DNA from: Paragordius varius
Taxonomy: Eukaryota > Nematomorpha
Assembly: GCA_964247055.1 (NCBI GenBank)
Contig: OZ176056.1
Location: forward strand, 7,254,001-7,318,000
Length of the DNA: 64,000 nucleotides
Reading direction: 5' to 3'
In this document: positions 49,456 to 60,529 of the stretch, one piece after another
Layout of the letters: the number at the start of each line of letters is the position of its first letter
Position numbering within the stretch: position 1 is the first letter of the stretch
Made by a program: the position numbers and the translations under genes
Notes under the pieces: model-generated
Seen by the model: the letters and a program-made list of their open reading frames with translations, nothing else
The model's database searches: none
Told to the model about the DNA's origin: nothing

Positions 49456-50052
49456 TTTCAATCGTAACATCTTATGCCAATAATACATTTTGCTTTTCAT
49501 ATAATCCAATTCGCATCTCTCACTCTTAGTTTTGTAAAATAAAATCTTATTCTTTAACTTCTGCTAAAACCAACTAGAAAAGAATTTTAACTATTATAAA
49601 ATTTTGATGGTTAGTATATAAAATTAATTTAATAAATAATTCATATTTAACACCTAAAATGAGGTCTTACAGAAAAATAAATAATTTTAATTGTATATGA
49701 TATATAGATATGATGTGATTATTTCTTACGGATAATTTTCATGCCTTCTCATAAATCAATTAAAGTAGACAACGATACCGCATACACAATTTTTGCACCT
49801 GAGCACTATTTTTATTTAAAATAAAATTTTAATTCGATTACCAGAAAACCTCTCCTGTTATAATTAAACTTATACAGATAAAAAGTTGCAACTTAAAAAT
49901 AAATATTTATAAAAAGATACCATTCTTCATCCTTGACTTAATATTTATAATTCAGGGTTGGGTGCTAAATACAGAAAAATATTATATGGACAAAACGTAA
50001 AAAATAAAAACAAAAACTATTTTTTCAAAAGATAGCCATACTTTCAACATAA
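49456..50052. other. AT-rich spacer
   Basis: No supported feature. Confidence 0.35.
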
Positions 50053-50925
50053 TCTATATATTTATAAAAATAGAAAATGTGATCTGTTTCCGGAAAACCG
50101 GGAGGTCCCATTCAAATCCAAACATCGAAAAAATATAATCATTAATGAATGCGACAATAGCCTCGCCCTTTTTTTAAAATAGACCCCCAGTTTGTTACCC
50201 CGTGTGAAAAACGCGTTTTTTTGAAAACAGAAGTCCACAAAAATCATGTTTTTGAGACAATTTTCCGGAGAACGTGTTGGACCATTCAATTTCAAATATG
50301 ATTTTTGTTTACTTATTTTCGATTGCGCCGAATATAGTCGTCTCACTTTTTTATTTTAGGCCCCCTTTTTACCCGCTCCCCCCGTAAAATGTCATTTTTT
50401 TCAAAAAATAAAGTCCACAAATATAATTTTTAGATTCTATTTTTCGCCCAAGATATGAGACAGTAAAAATTCAATAAGGATTCCAGGTATTCCCTGTTAA
50501 AAGGCAAAAAATTTAGTCAAGCGTTTCTTTGAAGATAGCTGCTGAGTAAGGAGCTACCCGCGAAAAAATGACCCATCATATCGAAATAGCGTGCTTTTGT
50601 GGCTAAATTTCAGAAAATCTATCAGGGCATATGAGTTCGATAGCTGCTTAAAGTTTTCCCCGTAAAAAGTCAAAAATTTTAGTCGAGCGGATTTTTGCTA
50701 ATTAGCCGTTAAATAAACCCTTTACTTAATCATTGAACTATTATTAAGTTTTGAAGCCATTATTCCATAAACAAACGAACTAGGATTTCAGATATAAAGG
50801 CAAATTTTTTTATCTAACTTCAGTTTTATATTGGCCTCTGGGTAGGGGGCTACCTGCCTACAACTGCGCCATCATATCGATACAGCATCCCTTTGGATCC
50901 AAATTTCAGAAAACTTATGAGATTA
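50053..50925 (+). mobile_element. Helitron copy H2, 3'-truncated
   Basis: It starts TCTATATATTTATAAAAATAG after A, as in H1 and H3. It includes the GTTTCCGGAAAACCGG block and two GGTAGGGGGCTACC-type modules, then loses likeness near 50925. A short duplicate of its interior lies at about 51140-51185. Confidence 0.75.
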
Positions 50926-51246
50926 TGTGAATCTTTTTAAAACTTCGTGCCTCATAACTAAATTGCTTATAAAATCAAAAATATATTATGCTAATTTCAA
51001 ATAAAATTGTCTACAAACGAGACAATTAAATGATCGATCAGACTTTATTGATTTTAAACATAAAATCATATTAGTTTGTTGTTTTATTATTTATTTATCT
51101 ATCATATGTATATGTTAAAAAATATATGGATAAAAACACCAATTTTAGTCAAGCGTTTCTTTGATGATAGCTGCTGAGTAAGGAGTATCTATAATATGTA
51201 TAGGATGTTTAAAAATATATGTATAATAAAACATTATTTATAGTAA

Positions 51247-51640
51247 TCTATATATTTATAAAAATGGAAAATGCTGGCTTTGTAATCTGGTACCAGAAAA
51301 CCGGTAGACCCATTCAAATCCAAACTTCGAAAAAATATAATCATTAATGAATGCCCCGACAATAGCTTCGCCCTTTTAATGAATTAGGCCCCCAGTTCGG
51401 GCCCACCCCGTGTAAAAACGCGTTTTTTTGAACAGAAGTCCACAAAAATCGTGTCTTTATTTCTAATATGATTTTTGTTTAGTTAATTTCGATTGCGCCG
51501 AACATAGTCGGCTCGCATTTTTAATTTAGGCCCTCTTTTTACCCGCTGCCTCCGTAAAATGCCATTTTTTTCAAAAAACAAAGTCCACAAAAATCATTTT
51601 TTAAATCTATATTTCCCCCAAGTAAACAAGAAATTAGTAT
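51247..51640 (+). mobile_element. Helitron copy H3, 3'-truncated
   Basis: A 5' end TCTATATATTTATAAAAATGG with about 390 bp of the family's left part, then unrelated sequence. Confidence 0.75.
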
Positions 51641-51741
51641 GATTGCACCGTTTTAAAATTCCTATGAGATCATAGCTTAAATAATGTTTCGAAATAATCC
51701 ACATATGTAGATCATTTTATTGTCCCTTTTTTCAAATAGCC

Positions 51742-51778
51742 CCACCAAAAGACCGAAGGACTTCTTCGGGTTAGGTGG
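51742..51778. other. Compound hairpin near a CTAG end
   Basis: Nested perfect stems CCACC/GGTGG and CCGAAG/CTTCGG (loop GACTT) lie about 20 nt before CTAG at about 51794-51797. A hairpin before CTAG recalls a Helitron 3' end of another family, though CTAG here is followed by G. A small structured RNA or SINE remnant is another reading. Confidence 0.4.
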
Positions 51779-51841
51779 CAGCACGAGATTTACGCTAGGT
51801 TTTTATATATAAATGATTTTTTTAAATTGCAAAAGGGTAAC

Positions 51842-52546
51842 TAGGGTTGTGCATTTGACTGCTTTTTAAAAAAAGTCCGGTCTGACCCGGTCAGACCATG
51901 GTCATGATGACCACTTTACCTAAGTAAATACCATGCAATATTGGTTTGTGAAAATAATGTTCGAACGACACTTGCGTTTCACTAATAATGTCATGTTTTT
52001 TCTTAAAAGTTATTATACATTTTTAATATTTATTACAATATTTTATGAAATTTAATTAAGAGTTTTGATTTAAAATAAATTTTGCCACATTCTTGTGGCC
52101 TTTTAAATCTTCAAATTCATAGCTTTTACTGGATATTTCAAATAAAATTTTACCTAGTTTGTCTTACAATTTCATCATTGAAATATCCAATTATAAAATG
52201 TTTTTACATTTTAGTGGTTCATATATATAGAATAATCGCATATTTTGCAAAATGTTTGATTGGTTTGTTTTTCAAAATAACTGGATATAAATGCTAATGT
52301 TATAAGGATGCATGTTTAACAACCTTATATTGTTAAATAAGCATATTTAAATATTTAATTTATATTTTTTAAAAAGTATATTAAAAAACGATAAAATCTT
52401 ACCATCGCTCTTCTAAAAAAAATTTACCAGCAATTTTTCAAAAAACAGCTGTTTTTTTAAATGACCATGGTCAAAAAATAAATAGTCACTGACCTGGTCA
52501 TGATTCGGTCAATTGACCAGGTCATGACTTGGTCAGCACAACACTA
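51842..52546. mobile_element. hAT-type MITE, copy 2
   Basis: Same family as 2148-2862: tips TAGGGTTGTGC / GCACAACACTA and the same palindrome-rich subterminal regions. Target duplications AGGGTAAC / GTGGTAAC agree at 6 of 8 positions. Length is 705 bp. Confidence 0.86.
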
Positions 52547-52649
52547 GTGGTAACACAAGCAACAATGTTTATGGAATATTTGTCTTTATTTAATGTTTTT
52601 CCTGTATAATTTCAATTTATATATATATATTATAGAAATATAATAAATA

Positions 52650-54684
52650 TCTAATATAAAAATGGAAAATGCTGGCTTTGTGATCAGTTTCCGGAAAACC
52701 GGTAGACCCATTCAATTCCTAATGTGCAAAATATATAATCATTAATGAATGCGATAATAGCTTCGCCCTTTTTTTAAATTAGGCCCTTCGGGTCCATCCC
52801 GTGTAAAAATACAAAAATCGTGTCTTTAAGACAATTTTCCTGAAAACGTGTTGGACCATTCGATATCAAATATGATTTTGTTACTTATTATCAATTGCAC
52901 CGAACATAGTCGGCTCGCTTTTTAATTTAGGCTCTCTTTTTACCCGCTCCCCCGGTAAAATGCCATTTTTTCAAAAATAGTCCACAAAAATAATTTTTTG
53001 AATCTCTTTTTCGCCCAGGGTATGAGACCGTAAAAATTTAATGAGGATTCCAGGTATTCCCCTATAAAAGGCAAACATTTTAGTTGCGCATGTTTTTTAT
53101 ATTGGCTGCTGGGCAAGGAGATATCCGCTAAAAACTGCCCCGTCATATCGAAATAGAGTGTCTTTGGGACTATATTGCAGAAACCTATCAGGTTAAATGA
53201 GTTCAATAGGTGCTTAAAAGATTACCCGTAAAAAGGCAAAAAGTCATGCGGTTTTTTAAAATTAGCCATTAATTAGACCCTTTACGCCCTGAAATATGCG
53301 CCACCATAGAATGATTTTTTAGTTTTGAGGCAATTTTTTCAACTAATGAGAGCAAATGGCAATCCTGATCTCAGGTATTCTCCGTAAAAAGGCAAAAATT
53401 AAGCGCTTTTTTGTATCAGCCTCTAGGTAAGGAGTTACCAGCCTAAAACTGCCCCGCCATATCAAAATTGCGTTGTTTTGGAGTTATTAAAAACTTATCA
53501 GGCCACATAAGTTAAATAAGGGCCTAAAATATTACCCGTAAAAATGCAAATATTTAATCATACGGTTTTTTAAAATTATCCCTTAATTAAGCCCTTGCCC
53601 TAAAAAATTCGCCACCATAGAATGACTTATTGTTTTAGGTATTTTTTTCCAAAATTCCACGAAGCATATGGAAATCATAATTCCAGGTATTACCCGAATT
53701 AAGGCAAAAATTTTAATCGAGAGTTTTTTTGTTTCGCCCCTGGTTAGGGGGCTACCCGAGTAAACCTGCGTCACCATATTGATACAGCATGCCTTTTACC
53801 AAATTTCAGAAAACCATCCATGATAATTCTAAATATTCCCCTATAAAGGCGAAAATTTGCCGAACGCTTTTTTAAACCTGCCCCTGGGTAGAGATACCCG
53901 CCAAAAACTGCACCACTATATAGAAATGGCATTGTTTTGGAGCTAATTTCCAGATATATTTATGATTCCATATGAGCTCATTAAAATCTTGAAATATAAC
54001 TCGTAACTAGGTAAGGTCGGCCTTTTTTATTAGCCGTTAATTTGGGGCCTTTATGCCTTAAAAATACGCCATCCTATAACGATTATTTAGTGATGAGCCA
54101 TTTTTTCGAATCTCCCATGAGACGATGGTATCAAAGATGATTCCAAATATTTGCCCTATAAAAGCAAAGCATTTAACTCAGCGCTTTTTCCATATAGGTC
54201 TATGGGTAGAGGTTTACCGGTTTGAAACTGAGACGCCATACAAAAATGGCGTGGTTTTGGAGCTAATTTTCAAAAAACTTAAGAACCATACGAGTTCAGT
54301 TAAACTTATTTCTTGGGAATTTGTGTAATATCATCCTTTCCTTTAAGAGGGACCACAAATGATTTACTTTTTATATCCCTTGATCCCAGCTGTGTGGGCA
54401 TTTCAAAAAAAAAACACTTTTAACCATATTTCGTAAAAAGAATATCTTAAAATAAATCCAATGATAGTTGAATATTAACTTAAATAAGTGACAGTTTAAA
54501 TTTGGTCAATTTTGAGTAAACAATATTTGAGCCTATGCAAAAACCCGTAAAAGAATAATTAATGTATTTTTTAATTAAATATGGTTTTTATTATTTTTTA
54601 TCTCTTTTACCTCTATTTATTGCAAATTATTAAGAATAATTATCGGTGAGACTACGTCACAGCGAAGCTGACAGGGCCAGCTAG
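52650..54684 (+). mobile_element. Non-autonomous Helitron, full-length copy H4
   Basis: The 5' end is slightly altered (TCTAATATAAAAATGG). The 3' end has the hairpin CAGC-GAA-GCTG followed by ACAGGGCCAGCTAG before T. Length is 2035 bp, almost that of H1, with the same internal modules and no coding capacity. Confidence 0.8.
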
Positions 54685-55400
54685 TTATTTTATATATTTA
54701 AAATATTAATTATATATTTTATTTATGTATAAAATATTAAGTGGTAAAAAAAGTATGGTTCTTTTAATCGTACGTTTAATCTGTATAATTTGTATTTTTG
54801 TAAAATTTTAATTACACTCTGCGCAAAATCGAGGGGTATAAAAATTATCTTGATAAAGTATAAATATTTTGATGAAAAATTACGATTCTATTGATGCATT
54901 TGTTTTAAGTCCTATGAGTCATAAAGTTATTTTCAATTTTATGATGAATGATTCATATCGAAAATTAGCGAAGTCGAGCATATTATATTAAAATAAATTT
55001 TTTTAGTTTTAGAAAAAACATTTGTATCGAAATTTGAATAGATATTAGGACCAAAGTCGAAAATTTTTACCCAAAGGACTAATTTTTTATGCGCACAAAT
55101 GCCGAGATTGCGGGATAAAAAATTTTATAAATTGTAGCAAAGTTTTTTTGAAGCGTGATGGTATTAATGTATAGAAATGGTTTTAAAACGCTTTACGATT
55201 ATAAACAACTACCTTTTCTCATAATTCAATGATTAACATTTCTATCCCAGAATTTTGAACAAATTTGTTTGTCTCCCAGTTTTATATAACAATATGTTGT
55301 ATATATAAAAATAACATTCGAATTCGCAAGTAAAATTTTAATCAACATTCTGAAGATGATAAAGTTAAACATCATCATATTAATTTATTTTTGTAATAAC
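54685..55400. other. AT-rich spacer
   Basis: No supported feature between Helitron copies H4 and H6. Confidence 0.35.
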
Positions 55401-56818
55401 CTGGCATCATTCAAATCAAAATATCGAAAAAATATAAACAAAAAATGAATGCCCCGACAATAGCTGGGCCCTTTTTTGAATTAGGTCCCCATTTCGGGCC
55501 CACCCCGAAAACGGGTTTTTTGAAAACATAAGTCCACAAAAGATGTATCTTTGAGGCAATTTTCCCAAAAACGAGTTGGACGATTTGATTTCAAATATTT
55601 TTTTTTACTTATTTTCGATTGCGCCGAACATAGTCGGCTCAGTTTTTTTAATTTAGGCCCTATTTTTACCCGCTCACTCGTAAAATGCCATCCATTTTTC
55701 AAGAAAACCAAGTCCACAAAAATAGTTTTTTGAATCTTTTTTAATGAGACCGTAAAAATTTAATGAGGATTCCAGGATTCCCTGTTGAAAGGCAAAAATG
55801 TAAGTCGTGCGTTTTTTAATATTGGCCGCTGGGTAAGTAAATACCCGCTAAAACTGCTCCGTCATATCGAAATAGAGTGCCTTTGGGGCTAAATTATAGA
55901 AAACCTATCACACATGAGTTCAATAGGTACTTTAAGTACCCGTAAAAAGGCAAAAATTTAATTCGAGCGGTTTTTAAAATTAGTCATTAATTAGGCCCTT
56001 TACGCCCTAAAAAATGCGCTATCAGTGAACTATTATTTAGTTTTGAAGCCATTCTTCCAAAAACTATTGAGAACATATGGAATGAATGATGATTCCAGGC
56101 ATTCCCCTATAAAGGTAAAAAATTTTTCGAATGTCTTTTTTATATTGGCCTCTGGGTAGAAGGCTACCCGCCAACAGCTGCGCCACTATATCGATACAGC
56201 GGCCTTTGGAGCCAAATTTCAGAAAACCTATGTGTCTAATAGGAACATAAGGAATTCATGATAATTCCAGATATTCCCAATACAAAGGCAAAATTTTGCT
56301 CAACGCTTTTTTATACCTGCTGGGTAAGGGGCTACCCGAAAAACTGCCCCACTATATAGATATTGCGTTGTTTTGGAGCTACTATACAGAAAATTTATGT
56401 ATGAGTTCATTTTGAAATATTACTCATAACTAGATAAAAAAGGTCATGCGTCTTTTAATCAGCCGTGAATTTGAGGCCTTTATGCCCCTAAAAATACACA
56501 ATCATATAACGATTATTAGTTTTGAGGTATTTTTCGAATAACCCATGAGACCATGGTATCAAATATGATTCCAAATATTTGCCCTATAAAGGAAAGAATT
56601 TAACTCAGCTCTTTTCCATACATGTCTATGGGTAGGGGTCTGCCAGTTTAAAATGGAGACACCATACAAAAATGGCATGGTTACAAGCTGATTGAAAAAC
56701 TTAATAAGACATGCGAGTTCAGTTTAACGCATTTCGGGCCAATTTGTATATTATTCTTTCCTTCAAAAAGGGACCAAAAATAACCTACTTTCTATACAGT
56801 GGTATAAGCTGTGTGAAC
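55401..56818 (+). mobile_element. Helitron copy H6, cut by the gypsy insertion
   Basis: It lacks the 5' tip and begins within the CGAAAAAATATAA region. It runs through the family modules to CAGCTGTGTGAAC, where the second gypsy copy begins. The remaining 3' part would lie beyond the right window edge. Confidence 0.72.
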
Positions 56819-57445
56819 TGTTAGAGTGGTAACTGGCAGGCTAAATTGAATAAACCTTTTATTACACTATTAGATTAACCGCACAAACAACATTCGTTAT
56901 ATATTATTATATGAACCTTTTAACTTATGTGTATAGTATATATAAGGTGACCAGACGTCCCGCTTTTTCACACTTTGTCCCGCGTCCCGCTACGTTTTTA
57001 AAATGTCTCGCTTATTCACGATTATATAAAAAAATTTTTTTTTAATACAAAAAAATTTTTTTTATCCTTAAATTTTTTATCATTAAATATCTTTAAAATC
57101 TATATAAATTTTAAATTAAAAGTTTTTATTTTTAAATTAAAAATATTTTTTTTTTCGAATTTATATCATATGATTATACACTTTCTTTCCTACTACTACT
57201 GTCATCATTATCAAAAAGCCAAGTTAATACCACAATCTAGATTAAAAGAAAAATTGATACCACAAATCGGTACCTTACACGTTTATTCCAGAAAATTAAG
57301 GTAATATAATATTTATTATACTAATATTTTAGTTTTATTACTTGCCAACATTATTAAAAAGCCAAATTGATACCACAAATCGGTACCTTACGTTCAGAAA
57401 ATTAAGGTAATATAATATTTATTATACTAATAGTAGTTAATAAAT

Positions 57446-59191
57446 ATGAGCACAAAAAGAGGTTGTAAATTCAAGGATGAATTAATGAAAGATTTTCCTT
57501 TTATCAAAAAACGAAGAATGAATCATCTGTTAAATGTCTTATATGCGAGGGGGAATTCACCCTAGCACATGGCGGCAAGCATGATATTACAAAGCATATG
57601 GAAACACAGAAACATAAAAAATGTTTAAATATGGCGGCATCATCTTACAAAATGAGCGATTTTTTTCGAAAAACCGCTTTTGGAGAGGAAGAAAAGAATT
57701 TGGCACTAGCTGAGGTGTTATCTTATCACGCCGTTCATCACAATATTCCTTTAGATCTATGGACTGTACATAGGTTATTCGCACGTTAATCCATAAAAAA
57801 TTTACATGTGCCCGTACAAAGGCTAAAGGCATTGTGTGCAAATCCCTTCGTCACATGCATTTTCTGAAATACAAAAAGATTTACTGAAAATTAATTTTTT
57901 TATCCCTATACTCTGATGCATCAAATCACCATGAAACAAAATTATTTCCCACTTTAATTAGATATTTTGATTCAGAAACCGGAATAAAAATTAAAATTTT
58001 AGATTTAATTTATCTACCCGGTGAAAATTCCGAAATAATATTTATTCAATAATGCATATTCTAGAAAAAAATAATTTAAAAGACAAAATTATCGCATATT
58101 GCGCTGACTATACCAATACGAACTTTGGTGGAAAAGCAAGGAGGGGAACAAAAAATATTTTTCATAAATTAACAGATTATCTAAATCAAAACATTATTGG
58201 CGTAGGGTGTGCAGCGCATATAATACACAATGCTAATCAAACAGCTACTGATTTGTTACCCCTAGATGTGGAAAATGTAGTTGTTAAAATACTATTTTTA
58301 TATATACACGGTACGTGTTGAAACGCTTAAAGAATTCTGTGAAAATGCAGAAGTTCAATATCAAAAAATGCTTGGATATTGTAAAAATCGTTGGTTAGCT
58401 TTTATGCAGCTATCAAAAGAATTTTAAAAATGTATGATCCTTTAAAATCTTTTTTTTATCACAGGACAAAAGTCTTAAAACTTTAAAAAAAAAATTGAAA
58501 GTAATTCTTCAAAAATATGGTTAAAATTCTTACATAATCAAGCTTCTCTCTTTCAAAATGTTATTAAATTTATAGAAGGTGACAAAATTTCGGCAATCGA
58601 AGTAGTCAATATAGTAACCTAAAATTCCAATGTCAAGAACGGTTAGAAAATAATTTTATACCATTAACCATCCGCAATATAATAAATAATTTAAAAAAAC
58701 AAGGCTTAATAAATCGCCAAGATATCCTGTACCATATAATGTTTAACAAACTGTAAAAATTATTTGGAAGACTGGACGACGCAATTCAAAGAAATTGATC
58801 ATTTTCATTGGATAACATTAAAATCAGAATTTAATTGGTGCGATGTTCAAAAATCATTTGATTATATCTGCTCCCAATAATCAAAAAGTAATCTTTCAGA
58901 AAATGATCTTTTTTCTAAAGTCTCATTAGTTAAAAGATATATTAATAATGAAAAACTTAAATTATGGACAAAAGAAAAATATACAGTAGAAAAGAAATGG
59001 TTGGACATATTTCATCATTTTGAAACCAACTATATTACATACAATAATATTTTGAAAATTGTGGAATTCGCACTATCTTTACCTGGAACCAACGCCGCTA
59101 CTGAGCGCGTTTTTCCACAAAATCAGGTATGGACATCGAAAAAATCAAATTTAAATGTTGAAACTAAAGGCCGTTTTATCTGTCAAATATA
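57446..59191 (+). pseudogene. hAT transposase, broken
   Basis: A BED-type zinc finger lies near the start (CLICEGEF...HGGKHDITKHMETQKHKK, about 57535-57630). Then AASSYKMSDFF and ALAEVLSYHAVHHNIP follow. The central part is DYTNTNFGG...GVGCAAHIIHNA (58107-58240). The C-terminal dimerisation region reads FALSLPGTNAATERVF (about 59060-59115). The frame is interrupted by a frame change in the first 120 nt, stops at about 57787 and 58319 and several later breaks, so the copy is inactive. The host would see only a fossil. Confidence 0.87.
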
Positions 59192-59639
59192 ATTAGACAA
59201 ATTCTTGTGACGACTTCTGCTAAATATTAAAAAATGATGACAATCTGCTTAAACGCATTCACTCAAACAAAAAATATACCAATGAATAAAATATTTTCTT
59301 ATATTTATAAAGTTTTATGTTAAAAAATAAACAAAATAACTTAAAATATTGTATAAGTCTTCATAATTTGTCAAATTATATTTGAACACATAAAATGGCT
59401 TTTATTCAACAACATTTAAATTTGATTCCGTGTCCTTATTTAATTTACTGTGGAAAACCGCGATAGCAGTGGTTTAGGTAAAGATAATGCAAATTCTACA
59501 ATTAAAATATTATTGTATGGAACATAATTTGTTTAAAAATGATTATTTAACCATTTCTATCCTACGTATTTTTTTCTGTTGTCCATAATATAAGTTTTTA
59601 TTCAACACATTTATTTAATGATGAGACTTCAAAAAAAAG

Positions 59640-60100
59640 TGTCATTGTGCACCGTCTTGTCTTCCAAATAATCGTTTCTGTTTGTAAAAACATTTTTAAA
59701 TTCTGGCTATTCATTGAGCCATGTTTTTCTGAATGCTTTATAATATTGCGATTAGGTAATGGTATAAAATTATTTTCTAACCTTTTTTGACATGGAATTT
59801 TGAACTTTGTGTTAGGGTTAGGGTTAGGAAATAGGATTCTAGAAGATCACATTTTTATAAATATTTTAATCGCTGGCAAAAGAGCTAACCAACAGTTCTA
59901 CAATATCCAAACCTTTTAACATCTATATTTTCCACATCCAGGGATAACAAATTAGTAGCTATTTGAATAGCGTTGTGTATCTGCCAATAATGTTTTGATT
60001 AAGATTATTCGCTAAATTGTTAAAAATATTTTTTGTGCCGCTTCTTGCATCACCCAGCGCACTTTGTATTGATTTCGTCTTTATTATTTTTTTCTAGAAT
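59640..60100 (-). repeat. Inverted duplicate of transposase segments inside the hAT
   Basis: Read on the minus strand, this stretch repeats pieces of the transposase at about 58050-58790 in order, for example ATTATTTGGAAGAC, GGTTAGAAAATAATTTTATA, GGTTAGCT and ACAAATTAGTAGCT (reverse). Segments between them are missing. Confidence 0.75.
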
Positions 60101-60529
60101 ATTACAATCACTTCACCCTTTGTTCGCGCACATGTAAATTTATTGAATAAGGTACAAACAACCTGTAAGGTACAAATTTATATTTATAATGTATTTGTGT
60201 TAAAAATAAATAAATATTACAATAAATTTTTTGTATAAAATTTTTGGTTGTACACCCCCCCCTTCTCAGATTTGTCCCGCTTTTTCCTTCAAAAAATCTG
60301 GTCACCTTAAGTATATAATATTACTAAAACCTCACCATCACGTATGACTATTATTATTATACTGAGTTAAGTATAAAAGCAAACATCTCACCTTGATATA
60401 TGTGAATACATTAGACCTAATTATCTTAGATATATATATATATATATATATATATATCATTTACAATCTATATACAATAAATTTACCGTTGACATTACCT
60501 GTAGTTCCCAATTATTATTAGTGGCCAAA

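Larger units (their letters stand above)
56943..60309 (+). mobile_element. hAT DNA transposon with perfect target duplication
   Basis: Tips TAAGGTGACCAG / CTGGTCACCTTA and identical 8-bp duplications AGTATATA at 56935-56942 and 60310-60317. Length is 3367 bp. It carries a broken transposase (57446-59191) and, beyond it, an inverted piece of the same transposase (59640-60100). Three TTAGGG-type units at about 59812-59830 sit in the inverted part. Confidence 0.93.
56819..60529 (+). repeat. 5' LTR of the second gypsy copy, interrupted by a hAT
   Basis: The LTR begins TGTTAGAGTGGT and resumes after the hAT at 60318. Without the 3367-bp insertion and one 8-bp duplication it is about 336 bp, close to the 348-bp LTR at 1643-1990. 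Its right edge (GTGGCCAAAACG) is approximate. Confidence 0.78.

Noticed and set aside
51753-51769. tRNA gene
   Set aside because: Only two nested stems are visible. No anticodon arm, acceptor pairing or T-loop GTTCRA box could be fitted.
59812-59830. TTAGGG-like repeats as a telomere or subtelomere sign
   Set aside because: Only three units, inside a hAT transposon, with ordinary genes on the same window.
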